Source: Streptomyces sp. NBC_00250 (lineage in GTDB: Bacteria; Actinomycetota; Actinomycetes; Streptomycetales; Streptomycetaceae). From it: DNA of 64,000 nt. The first letter of the stretch is position 1, and each line of letters starts with the position of its first letter. The notes beneath the pieces are model-generated. The model was given only the letters and a program-made list of their open reading frames with translations, searched no databases and had not been told where the DNA came from. Shown piece after piece: positions 44,543 to 52,488 of this stretch. Location of the stretch: the NCBI RefSeq assembly GCF_036192275.1, contig NZ_CP108088.1:620001-684000 (forward strand). The letters run 5' to 3'. Made by a program: the position numbers and the translations under genes.

Positions 44543-44935
44543 ATGACGCTGAAAGTGGGCGGGCGCGTGAAGCTCGCGGTGGAGCTCACCCTGACGGGAC
44601 AGGTCGCCCTGGCCGGGGAATCCCCGACGGAGCCGGCCGCCGTCGTGGGGTTCCTGGCCCTGGCGGCGGGTACCGAGGGCACCGTCGAGGAGGTGGACGA
44701 CGACCGGCAGGAGACCAAGGAGGTCCGCGAGTACGCACGGCTCAAGTCCCTCCTCGACGACTTCGGCCACCAGATGCCGCCGGGGAGCAGGGCGCAGCTG
44801 GTGGAGCAGGTCGCCGCCCTGGAACCCGCGTGGATCGCGTACCAGGAGGCGGAGATCCCGGTGAGGGTCCGCGTACGGCTCGACAACGGGTTCGTCCTCC
44901 GCGACACCGCCGGGGACGTCTTCGTCGCCGTCTGA
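44543..44935 (+). CDS. Hypothetical protein, 130 aa
   Basis: Family not recognised. ATG 44543 with GAAGGA upstream. The first half is beta-rich (LKVGGRVKLAVELTLTGQVALAG, GTEGTVEEVDDD), resembling a small SH3- or OB-like barrel. The middle is a charged helix (EVREYARLKSLLDDFG) followed by EIPVRVRVRLDNGFVLRDTAGDVFVAV. No signal peptide. It converges on the MFS gene, with 24-bp tandem repeats between the two stops. High third-position G/C supports it as a real gene. Confidence 0.75.
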   Translation: MTLKVGGRVKLAVELTLTGQVALAGESPTEPAAVVGFLALAAGTEGTVEEVDDDRQETKEVREYARLKSLLDDFGHQMPPGSRAQLVEQVAALEPAWIAYQEAEIPVRVRVRLDNGFVLRDTAGDVFVAV

Positions 44936-44958
44936 CACCCGCGTGTCGCGGCGGCGCA

Positions 44959-45053
44959 CCGGTCACGGTCTCTTCCCCGCGCCGGTCACGGTCCCTTCGC
45001 CGGTACCGGTCACGGTCCCTTCGCCGGCACAGGTCACGGCCCCTTCGCCGGCA
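44959..45053 (-). repeat. 24-bp tandem repeat, four copies, spanning the MFS stop codon
   Basis: Unit CCGGTCACGGTCCCTTCGCCGG plus two bases (first copy 23 bp). The last 20 bp code the PAKGP end of the MFS protein; the other copies lie past its stop, so each carries a copy of the stop codon. Confidence 0.85.
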
Positions 45054-46299
45054 CCGGTCGCCGGATCAGATACGCGGCGGCGGAGGCGACGAGCACCAGC
45101 ATGCAGGCGATGAACACCAGCCCCGCCCCCTCCAGGCCGAGCGGGTCGGCCAGCAGGCCCACGCCGATCACCGGGATCGAGATGCCGGTGTACGCGACCA
45201 CGAACAGCGTCGAGATCACCGCCGCGCGCCGGTCCGGCGGCGCCGCGGCGGCGACGGAGGACAGGGCCGCGCGGAAGGCGAGGCCCTGCCCCATGCCGCC
45301 GACCACGGCGGCCAGGACGACCAGCGCCAGGAGGTCCGTGTACAGCGCCGCCCCGAGGAGGACGAGGCCGAAGAAGAGCACCGCGCAGCCCAGGGGCAGC
45401 GAGCGCGTCACTCCCACGCGGTCGACGGCCAGTTGTCCGGCCGTGGAGGCGAAGAAGGCGAGGGCCACGATCAGGCCGCTCACGGCGTGATCGTCGACGT
45501 GCAGATAGCGGGCGAGGAACGCGGGGCTCACGGAGGTGAACACCCCGAAGAGAGCGAACCCCACGAACGAGGCGATCGCCGCCGGCACGAACACCGCTCG
45601 CACCTGCGGCGGCAGCGCGGGCAGCTGTGGACGGACGGCGGACGGACCTCGCCTTTCCCGTACGGTCTCGGGGAGCCACAGCAGGACGACGACGGAGATC
45701 GCCACCAGGCCGAGGTGCACGGCGAACGGCAGGACCAGGGGCTCGGGGGCGTACTCCGCGAGCAGTCCGGCGAGCAGGGGGCCGCAGCCGAGTCCTCCCA
45801 TGTTGGCGGCCGTGGCCACGAGCGTCGCCCGGGACGCTCCGCCGGCCGGGGCCAGTTCCATGACGTACGCGGTGGCGGCGCCGGTGAACAGACCGGCCGA
45901 CAGACCGGAGAGGAGACGGCCCGCGTACAGCCAGCCCACGGTGTCGGCGAGCAGGAAGCACACGGCGCTCGCCGCCGCGAATCCCAGGCCGCAGAGCAGC
46001 GTGGGCCGTCTGCCGACCGTGTCAGAGGCGTTGCCCGCGAGCAGGAGTACGCCGATGACCCCGAAGGCGTACACGGCGTACACGACGGTCACGGTCAGCT
46101 CGGAGAATCCGAACTTCTCCTGGTAGAGGGGGTAGAGCGGGGTCGGCAGCGTGGTGCCGGCCATGCACACGACGAAGACGGCCCCGGCGAGCAGACACCG
46201 CAACCAGCCCTGTCGGTCGCCTTCGGTGCGGGGGCCACCTTCCGTGCCAGGGTCGTCGTCCATGCCAGGGTCGTCGTCCGTGCCACGGTCACCTTTCAT
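45034..46299 (-). CDS. MFS transporter
   Basis: 421 aa with twelve predicted membrane spans. Landmarks: loop 2-3 GNASDTVGRRPTLLCG (the MFS D-x-x-GRR signature), span 5 GAATAYVMELAPAGGASRATLVA, and VVGGMGQGLAFRAAL. It resembles drug/proton antiporters of the MFS. About 30 acidic residues with DDDPG repeats form the N-terminus. ATG 46299 is chosen because a -10-like TACGGT on its strand (46307-46312) ends seven bases before it, implying a leaderless mRNA; longer frames upstream are unsupported. It diverges from the small membrane protein gene. It may export a cluster product, but nothing proves the link. Confidence 0.88.
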   Translation of the reverse strand: MKGDRGTDDDPGMDDDPGTEGGPRTEGDRQGWLRCLLAGAVFVVCMAGTTLPTPLYPLYQEKFGFSELTVTVVYAVYAFGVIGVLLLAGNASDTVGRRPTLLCGLGFAAASAVCFLLADTVGWLYAGRLLSGLSAGLFTGAATAYVMELAPAGGASRATLVATAANMGGLGCGPLLAGLLAEYAPEPLVLPFAVHLGLVAISVVVLLWLPETVRERRGPSAVRPQLPALPPQVRAVFVPAAIASFVGFALFGVFTSVSPAFLARYLHVDDHAVSGLIVALAFFASTAGQLAVDRVGVTRSLPLGCAVLFFGLVLLGAALYTDLLALVVLAAVVGGMGQGLAFRAALSSVAAAAPPDRRAAVISTLFVVAYTGISIPVIGVGLLADPLGLEGAGLVFIACMLVLVASAAAYLIRRPVPAKGP

Positions 46300-46502
46300 G
46301 CAGCGGACCGTAACCCCGCCGACCGCCGGCCGGGCGGCACGAACTGCGGCAACCGCGCAGACGTCACCCGGTCGACGACGCCACCCGAGACGGTGCCCGC
46401 GAAGGCCGGTGCTCGCGGGGGACGGACACCTCCCCCACACGGCGGAGCTGCCCGGACCGCGGGGAGGATTCCTCGTGACGCCCGTTCCACGAGGGTGGAG
46501 CC

Positions 46503-47066
46503 ATGTCGCCGAAGCTCCTTCACATGCCCCCGCCCGTCAGTGACACCGAACAGCCGGTGCCCCGCTGGGCGATGCGCCTCGCCTACGCGTTGCCGCTCCT
46601 GCTGCTGCCGTCGTGTCTCTGGCGGCTGCCCTTCGCCCTCCACTTCGAGATGGGGCAGGTGCAGGGGCGCGGTATGCCGCCGTACTGGGTGAGCATCCCG
46701 TACGTCCTCGGGCTCAGCGTGCTCACGGAAGTGACCGCGCTCCTGGCCATCGGGCTCGTCCGGGGGTGGGGCGAGGTGGCGCCCCACTGGATACCGTTCA
46801 TCGGCGGCAGACGGGTCCGGCCGATGGCAGCCGTGGTCCCCGCTCTCGTCGGCGGTCTGATCCTCACCGTGCTGTTCACAGCCGTTCCGATCGGCGACGG
46901 ACGCAGGCTGACCGCGTACGGCGTCGTCGACGGCGTCGCGTACACCGACGACGCCTGGGAGACGCTCGCGACGGTGTGTATCGCTCCGACCGCCCTGTGG
47001 GGACCCGTCATCATCGTCCTCGCGGTCGCCTACTACCACCGTCGGAACCGCGTCCGCCCGGCATGA
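46503..47066 (+). CDS. Small membrane protein, unknown function
   Basis: 187 aa with about four membrane spans (LAYALPLLLLPSCLWRLPFAL, VSIPYVLGLSVLTEVTALLAIGL, MAAVVPALVGGLILTVLFTAVPI, CIAPTALWGPVIIVLAVAYY). Between spans 1 and 2 is a polar loop (HFEMGQVQGRGMPPY), between 2 and 3 RGWGEVAPHWIPFIGGRRV. Similar proteins are common in Streptomyces without known role. The stop lies 15 bp from the convergent oxygenase stop. Confidence 0.8.
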   Translation: MSPKLLHMPPPVSDTEQPVPRWAMRLAYALPLLLLPSCLWRLPFALHFEMGQVQGRGMPPYWVSIPYVLGLSVLTEVTALLAIGLVRGWGEVAPHWIPFIGGRRVRPMAAVVPALVGGLILTVLFTAVPIGDGRRLTAYGVVDGVAYTDDAWETLATVCIAPTALWGPVIIVLAVAYYHRRNRVRPA

Positions 47067-47081
47067 GGGCCGTTCGGGGCG

Positions 47082-48473
47082 TCACGCCCTCGCTCGTGTA
47101 CGGGCGAGGGCGGCCGAACGCCAGGCCGGTCTGAGACCCGGTGTGGCGGGGCCCGACAGCCGCGGGTGGTGGAGTTCCTCCTCCCGGTCGCCGTAGAGCA
47201 TGGTCACGTTGATGCGGAGGTTCTCGTAGCCGGGGCGGAAGCGGACCGCGTCCGACGCGTGGAAGAGGTCGGAGTTGAAGATCACCGCCCGGTTCTGCCG
47301 GTAGGGGATGGTGATGCTGCGGGCCCCGCGGCTGCGCAGGAACGGGCGGATCAGGTCCTGGCGGCCGTTGTAGCTGTCGAAGCCCCAGGACAACGGGGCG
47401 TCCACGTCGTGCACCACCAGGCCGCCCGAGTGCTCGTCGGCGTTCGCGGCGTCCGGCGTGATCCAGAAGTTGACGTTGACGGCGGCGAAGTCCGCGTGCG
47501 TGGTGACGTCGGCCGGTACCTCGGGGCCGCATTTGAAGCCCCAGATCTGGCGCAGCGGGTACCGGTCCCCGATGAGCCGCGGCAGGGCGGCCCGCAGTTC
47601 CTCGGCGATCTGGGTGAGCAGGGGGCAGACGAAGCCGTCCTGCATGAGCGAGCCCAGTCGGCCGTGGTCGTAGCGGTTGCCGAACCACACCGTCGACTCC
47701 AGACTGAACCGGTACAGCTCGTCCAGCGCCTCCTGGCTGAGGAAGTCGTCGACGGTCACCACGCCGGGTGCGTTCGCCACGTACTGCTCCTCGACCGTGG
47801 CGGGATCCCAGCGGCCGGACAGGGCACGCGCCACGCGCGGGGTGTCCCGGACGTGCAGGAGACGGTTGTACGTGGGTGCGATGGCCCGGTTGGCGTCGGT
47901 GTCGAGGGGCTCCCGTGCCCCGGGGCCGTCGGCCGCCAGCCGGTCGTGCACCGACCGGTAGGCGTCGACGACCGGGTCGTACTCCGCACCCAGCACGCCC
48001 AGGTGCCGGAGGTGCAGCATCTGGTCGATGTCGTGCCGCAGTTTGGGCACGCTCAGCGGGACGACCGACCGTACGGCGGGGTCGGAGGAGCCCCAGCGCA
48101 GGCGGGCGAAGAGCAGGGCGCATCCCTCGGCGAGGGGGAAGTCGCGGCGTTCCAGGGCCACCGTGATCGCCTCGGGCAGCCACTCCTCGTCGTCGGCGCC
48201 CGCATCCGCATCCGCGCCCACAGCCGCGTCGGCACCCGCGCCCGCGCCCGGTTCGTCGCACCACGGCAGCGCCTCCTCCCAACGCCCCGAGGCCACCAGC
48301 AGGAGCACCAACTCGCGCCGGGCCGAACGGTCCTGGGGGTCGGCCCGGAGGGCGGCGCCGAGAACGCGCGCCGCCTCCTCCGTACCGCCGGAGCCGACGG
48401 TCGCCCTCACCCGGGCGACCACCGGACCGGCGTCCCACGACGCGGCCACCCGCGCCGCCCGAACCCGCATCAT
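47082..48473 (-). CDS. 2-oxoglutarate/Fe(II)-dependent oxygenase with N-terminal TPR-like region
   Basis: 463 aa. Residues ~1-150 are helical and TPR-like (AARVLGAALRADPQDRSARRELVLLLVASG), with an Ala/Asp-rich repeat insert. The C-terminal half is a prolyl-hydroxylase-type jelly roll: TTHADFAAVNVNFWITPD gives the H-x-D metal ligands, AVIFNSDLFHASDAV the distal His, and GYENLRINVTMLYG the Arg for 2-oxoglutarate. It would hydroxylate a residue of the RiPP or another protein. The ATG overlaps the stop of the previous gene (ATGA), so it is the last gene of the left RiPP operon. It ends convergent to the membrane protein. Confidence 0.85.
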   Translation of the reverse strand: MMRVRAARVAASWDAGPVVARVRATVGSGGTEEAARVLGAALRADPQDRSARRELVLLLVASGRWEEALPWCDEPGAGAGADAAVGADADAGADDEEWLPEAITVALERRDFPLAEGCALLFARLRWGSSDPAVRSVVPLSVPKLRHDIDQMLHLRHLGVLGAEYDPVVDAYRSVHDRLAADGPGAREPLDTDANRAIAPTYNRLLHVRDTPRVARALSGRWDPATVEEQYVANAPGVVTVDDFLSQEALDELYRFSLESTVWFGNRYDHGRLGSLMQDGFVCPLLTQIAEELRAALPRLIGDRYPLRQIWGFKCGPEVPADVTTHADFAAVNVNFWITPDAANADEHSGGLVVHDVDAPLSWGFDSYNGRQDLIRPFLRSRGARSITIPYRQNRAVIFNSDLFHASDAVRFRPGYENLRINVTMLYGDREEELHHPRLSGPATPGLRPAWRSAALARTRARA

Positions 48474-49243
48474 CCGAGCCCGAGCGCGCCGCGCGCCCGG
48501 AGCTCCACCGCGTACCTGGCGAGACCGTCGAGGGTCACCGTGGCGTACGGCGGCGCGAAGTCCGCGCCGATCGCGTGGGCTTCCTCGACCTGCGTGGTTC
48601 TGATCCACGTGGTCCAGGTGATGGAGGTCAGCGGTGTGATGCCCCGGGGCTCGATCCCGACGCCCTCCCGGGACTCCCCGGAAGAGTCGGCCGGCCGGCG
48701 GCCGTTCTCGTCGCCGCAGAGGGTGTGCGCGGCATGGAGGTTGACGAAGTAGTGCAGCAGGTCCTCGGTGAGCCCGTGGATGCCGGTCTCCGCCGCGCAG
48801 CCTTCGAGCAGGGCGGCGACGACGTCCTGACCGCCGTGACTCACCGTCGCCCCGCAGAAGTCGGTGAGGAACTCCGCGCCGGTGGGCACCCTGTCCGTGT
48901 GGCTGTGCACGTAGTCCTGAAGCCACTGCAGCAGCTTCGGGTTGGCGAAGACCGCGTACACGAGCCGGTCGGTGAAGACGGCCTGCTCCGCCGATACGGG
49001 CGGGACGTCGAGGTACTCCGTCAGGATCCGGGACGGCCCGGTGATGAACTGCTCACGCAGCAGAAAATCCGTCTCCATGGCCTGGAACAGGGCGTCGATG
49101 CGCCGAACGTTCGCGGCGCGGGACATCATGGTGGACCGTTGCCCGTTCCACGACCGCGCCGACGCCGGCGCGGGCCTCGCCGGTGTCAGCTCCGCCTCCT
49201 TCTCCAGCGTGCTCGCCAACTCGTTCTCCAAGGTGCTCTCCAC
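48470..49243 (-). CDS. Unknown RiPP-cluster protein, 257 aa
   Basis: Family not recognised. I use GTG 49243 because AAGGAG sits seven bases before it; a GTG at 49285 would add 14 residues. A short acidic N-terminus (STLENELASTLEKEAELTP) precedes a helical region (NVRRIDALFQAMETDFLLREQFI, QAVFTDRLVYAVFANPKLLQWLQDYV) and a C-terminal part with SITWTTWIRTTQVEEAHAIG. No cofactor motif is evident. It overlaps the previous gene by 191 bp and the oxygenase by ATGA, so it belongs to the left operon. It could be a partner of the oxygenase or a second carrier/leader-type protein. Confidence 0.75.
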   Translation of the reverse strand: MESTLENELASTLEKEAELTPARPAPASARSWNGQRSTMMSRAANVRRIDALFQAMETDFLLREQFITGPSRILTEYLDVPPVSAEQAVFTDRLVYAVFANPKLLQWLQDYVHSHTDRVPTGAEFLTDFCGATVSHGGQDVVAALLEGCAAETGIHGLTEDLLHYFVNLHAAHTLCGDENGRRPADSSGESREGVGIEPRGITPLTSITWTTWIRTTQVEEAHAIGADFAPPYATVTLDGLARYAVELRARGALGLG

Positions 49244-50156
49244 GGTCTTCTCCTTCGGTCTCGTCGATCGATCGGGGGGTTTCACGGGGTGTGTCGGGTG
49301 TGTCGGGTGTGTCGAGGTGCGGTGCGAGGAGGCTGCCCCATGCCATCCACTGCTCCGGGGCGGCGCTCACGCACCGGTCCAGCCACGCGCCGTAGGCGTC
49401 GAGGGCCGCGTCGAGGGAACCGGGCAGCCGGTCCCCGACGCGAGGGGTGATACGGCCCGCGACCTCGGGGGCGGCGACGGCGCGCGTGTCGAGTTTCCGT
49501 CGTGCCGCCAGGGCCAGCAGTCCGGTCGGCACGTCCAGCCGGCCGCCGAGCACCGACAGAGTGCGTACGTGCCGGGTGCCGGGGTAGCAGGTGTCCAGAT
49601 TCGCGACCATGACGGCGTCCGAGCCCAGCCAGCGTCGGATGTCGGCGGACCCGAGCCGCGTAAGCAGCAGGGGTTCGCCCCGTCGCAGCCGCTTCGCGTA
49701 CATCTCCCGCACGAGGGGGTTCCGGTCGTGCACGATCGGCAGGACCGGCCGGCCCGTGGCCTCCTCCACGAGCAGCGGCACCATCAGCGCGTGCCCGAGC
49801 TGGGTGGTCAGGACGAGGCGCGTCGTACCGATGCGCGCGCGCACGTCGGCGACGGCCTCGTCCCATCCGGGGAGGACCTCGCGCGGTCCGTGCCGCAGGA
49901 TGTCGTGCAGGCTCAGGTAGTACCCGGCCAGTCGGCTCACCATGGCGACGAACGGATCGGAGGGGTGCCGCCACCGTGCGGCGTACCGCGCGCCGTGGCA
50001 CCGGAGGAACAGTTTGACGTCGTCGCCGATGGTCTCGGCGAGCAGTCGTACGGCGTGCCGGTGCCGCGCCCCCTCACCGTACGGAGGAGGTGGATGCGCG
50101 GCCAGTGCCCGCAGCATGGCGACGTCCCAGTCGGAGCCGGCGATCCGGATGCTCAT
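49053..50156 (-). CDS. LPLAT-like (LpxL/PIM acyltransferase-type) protein, weak match
   Basis: 367 aa. The order of motifs resembles lysophospholipid/lipid A-type acyltransferases in degenerate form: RLVLTTQLGHALMVPLLVEEATG (usual H-x4-D region), RGEPLLLTRLGSADIRRWLGSD, VLGGRLDVPTGLLALAARRKLDTRAV. The classical H-x4-D/E is not clear, so activity is uncertain. It would attach an acyl group, perhaps lipidating the RiPP. ATG 50156 overlaps the radical SAM stop. After a 9-bp repeat (LDTPDTPDTPRETP) the frame runs on for ~80 residues of poor composition and overlaps the next gene by 191 bp; the real end may be near 49282, where another frame has a stop. Confidence 0.6.
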   Translation of the reverse strand: MSIRIAGSDWDVAMLRALAAHPPPPYGEGARHRHAVRLLAETIGDDVKLFLRCHGARYAARWRHPSDPFVAMVSRLAGYYLSLHDILRHGPREVLPGWDEAVADVRARIGTTRLVLTTQLGHALMVPLLVEEATGRPVLPIVHDRNPLVREMYAKRLRRGEPLLLTRLGSADIRRWLGSDAVMVANLDTCYPGTRHVRTLSVLGGRLDVPTGLLALAARRKLDTRAVAAPEVAGRITPRVGDRLPGSLDAALDAYGAWLDRCVSAAPEQWMAWGSLLAPHLDTPDTPDTPRETPRSIDETEGEDRGEHLGERVGEHAGEGGGADTGEARAGVGAVVERATVHHDVPRRERSAHRRPVPGHGDGFSAA

Positions 50157-51733
50157 CGCGGAGGCGCGGTGGCGAGGTCGGGTGCCCCGGCCGCCGCCTG
50201 GGACTTCGCCCGCTCGTAGTAGGCGCGGAGCGCGGAACCGGGACGGGACACGTCCTCCAGGATTCGGGGGAAGAGCGCGAGCCGGGTCGTGCATTCGAGC
50301 TCGTCCACCGAGTACAGGGAGCCGTTGTTGATCAGGGCGCGGGCCGGGCAGGTGCCCGCGCACTGGTGCAGCCAGGGGCAGGAGGAGCACGGCGCGTCGT
50401 TGAGGAGCCACTGCTCCCGGTCGCGCAGGGCCGCCGCCGCCGGGGTGTTCCGGCTGCGTACGGTCAGCGAGCCGTCGGCGATCGGCAGGACCGTGCGTCC
50501 GGGTGGGGGTGACACCGCGGCCCTGGGCAGCAGTTGGAACGCGGGATGGTAACTGCAGTCGCAGGCACGGACGGAGCCCACCGCATCGAGGACCAGCAGG
50601 TCGTTGGAGGCACCGCAGGGCATCTTCATGCACATGTTGGGGCGTTCGACGGTGAGGAACGGCTCGATCAGCTGCACCAGGTTGGTGAGGTACGGGGGTT
50701 CCAGGTCGCCGTCGAGGATCTCCGTCAGCCGTCGGTCGAGGAAGGCGGCGAACGTCTGCCGGAAGCGCTGGGTCTCGGGCTTGTCGTCGGCGCGCCCCTC
50801 CGCGTCGGCGGGGAGCATCTTCCAGCTGTGCACGCCCATGCTCCGGAAGAACTCCCACACGCGGTCGAGTTCGTCCGGTGTGGTGTCGGTGCCGACGACG
50901 CTGATGTAGCCGACCTCGTCGCGCATGAACTCGGGGAAGCGGTCGAAGTTCTCGGCGATCCGCGCGAAGGTGCCACGGCCGCGGTGGTCGACGCGGTGCC
51001 GGTCGTTGATGTCCTGCGGCCCGTCCAGGGAGACGCCGACCGTGAACGCGTACCGGCGCAGGAACGCGACGACGTCTTCGGTGAAGTGCCGGCCGTTGGT
51101 CTGGACGGTGAAGTGCACGGACGCCCCCACCTCGGTGGCGCGCAGTTCCGCGAACTCCACGAGCTCGCGGATCTGGCCGAACCGCAGCATGGGTTCGCCG
51201 CCGTGGAACATCAGGGTCAGACGGCGCCCGGGAACCAGGCATTCGGTGATGAGCCGCCTGGCCACCTCGGAGGTCATCCGGCCCGGCCAGCGTCCGCTGT
51301 CGAAGTCGTAGCAGTAGTCGCAGGCGATGTCGCAGGCGCCGGTGAGCTTCAGGAGGAGCGCCGTCGGCGGCTCGGCGCCGCCGGACCCGCCGCCACGTGA
51401 GCCGTCTCCGTCACCGTCGCCGCGCGGTGCGGGTACGGCGCGGACGCCCGTGCGGCCGCCGACGAAGACCAGGCCCGCGTCGTAGAGCGCCCGCACGGTG
51501 CCGGCCGCGTCGGGGAAGCCCGGCCAGGCGGTGAAGTCGGCGACGCTCGTGCCGTCCAGTGCGTCGAGCATCGGGTAGAGGGCGGCGGGCAGGCGGAGCC
51601 AGCCCGGCCGTCCGTGGGGCAGCAGGAGGAGTTCGTCGTCCGCGACGGGGATGCGGTAGTGGCGGGCGACGCGGATCGGCTCGCCGCCGTCCAGGTCCTT
51701 CCAGCGGGGCAGCGGAGCGATGCTGTACTTCAT
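50153..51733 (-). CDS. Radical SAM/SPASM peptide maturase with N-terminal RRE-like domain
   Basis: 526 aa. Residues ~15-95 form a PqqD/RRE-like winged helix for leader binding (YRIPVADDELLLLPHGRPG, MLDALDGTSVADF). After a Gly/Asp linker the radical SAM core has CDIACDYCYDF (CxxxCxxC), LMFHGGEPMLRFG and VQTNGRHFTEDVV, with VGVSLDGPQDINDRHR. The C-terminal SPASM region supplies the auxiliary cluster cysteines (MPCGASNDLLVLD, ACDCSYHP, CSSCPWLHQCAGTCPARAL). Such enzymes form C-C or C-S crosslinks in RiPPs. It starts seven bases after the precursor-like gene stop, the classic precursor-maturase order. Confidence 0.93.
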   Translation of the reverse strand: MKYSIAPLPRWKDLDGGEPIRVARHYRIPVADDELLLLPHGRPGWLRLPAALYPMLDALDGTSVADFTAWPGFPDAAGTVRALYDAGLVFVGGRTGVRAVPAPRGDGDGDGSRGGGSGGAEPPTALLLKLTGACDIACDYCYDFDSGRWPGRMTSEVARRLITECLVPGRRLTLMFHGGEPMLRFGQIRELVEFAELRATEVGASVHFTVQTNGRHFTEDVVAFLRRYAFTVGVSLDGPQDINDRHRVDHRGRGTFARIAENFDRFPEFMRDEVGYISVVGTDTTPDELDRVWEFFRSMGVHSWKMLPADAEGRADDKPETQRFRQTFAAFLDRRLTEILDGDLEPPYLTNLVQLIEPFLTVERPNMCMKMPCGASNDLLVLDAVGSVRACDCSYHPAFQLLPRAAVSPPPGRTVLPIADGSLTVRSRNTPAAAALRDREQWLLNDAPCSSCPWLHQCAGTCPARALINNGSLYSVDELECTTRLALFPRILEDVSRPGSALRAYYERAKSQAAAGAPDLATAPPR

Positions 51734-51740
51734 CGTGGCG

Positions 51741-52463
51741 TCAGCAGCAGGTGGTCTTGGACCAGGACGGGGGCAGCAGTTCGTCGCTGCCCGACTCGTC
51801 CACCTGACGGACGTCGAAGCGGCCGAACCGGTCGACGTCGAACCCGCTGTCCCTCAGATAGTCGTGGATCTCCGGGCTGACCCGTGAGGTGAAGGGAACG
51901 CCGTCGCCGCCGAGGAGGCCCCGGTTGTTCGCCGCGATCGTCTCCAGGTCCACGCCGTGGGTGCGCAGATAGGAGCGGGCCCGCTCCGAGAGCCGGCAGT
52001 CCCCGAACAGGGCGGTCGCCACGTCCTCGGTGAGCTCGGCCGACTCGGCGATGTCCCGTGCGGTGGTGCCGGGGAGCTTGATGTTGATCTCCAGCGCGTC
52101 GGAGGGCCGCTCCGTGCCGTCGTAGGCGTCGTACGTGAACGTCATGAGGGCACAGCCGCCCGAGGTGAGGTCGATGCCGTGCCGTCGGCAGACCTCGGCG
52201 AGCTTGTCGCTCGGGACGAACTCCACGGCGCCCGGGGACGGGCAGACACCGAGGGGCTCGCGTGCGGCGAGCGAGGCGAGGTGGTTGAAGTCGACGCCGT
52301 GCTCAGCCAGCACGCCGCTCAGCTCGGGCCTGACGCGCTCGTTGCCGAAGAGGAAGCGGGCGAGGGACTGCTCGAAGCGGGCGCGCTGCCCGGCCGGCAC
52401 GTCCACGGGGACGAGGACCTCGATCTGGACGAGGGGGACGCTCTTGGTCTTCTGGGGGGTCAT
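51741..52463 (-). CDS. Precursor-like protein with repeated leader and Trp-Ser-Lys-Thr-Thr-Cys-Cys C-terminus
   Basis: 240 aa, no known family recognised. The protein contains an internal duplication: residues 38-66 (LFGNERVRPEL ... AEHGVDFNHLASLA) align with 151-178 (LFGDCRLSERA ... RTHGVDLETIAA), each followed by a shorter related helix (CRRHGIDL near 95; RDSGFDVDRF near 208). A short acidic spacer leads to the end PPSWSKTTCC. The layout is a large folded leader with a short C-terminal core. The core's Ser, Thr, Cys, Trp and Lys are the residues used by the LanB, YcaO, radical SAM and Cys-decarboxylase enzymes encoded around it. It lies between the decarboxylase gene and the radical SAM gene. 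GGAG precedes the ATG. Confidence 0.78.
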   Translation of the reverse strand: MTPQKTKSVPLVQIEVLVPVDVPAGQRARFEQSLARFLFGNERVRPELSGVLAEHGVDFNHLASLAAREPLGVCPSPGAVEFVPSDKLAEVCRRHGIDLTSGGCALMTFTYDAYDGTERPSDALEINIKLPGTTARDIAESAELTEDVATALFGDCRLSERARSYLRTHGVDLETIAANNRGLLGGDGVPFTSRVSPEIHDYLRDSGFDVDRFGRFDVRQVDESGSDELLPPSWSKTTCC

Positions 52464-52488
52464 CTGCTGTGCTCCGTTCTCGGGGGAC

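Noticed and set aside
44959..45053. CRISPR-like array
   Set aside because: The 24-bp units are directly adjacent with no spacers, and no cas genes are present; it is a simple tandem repeat.
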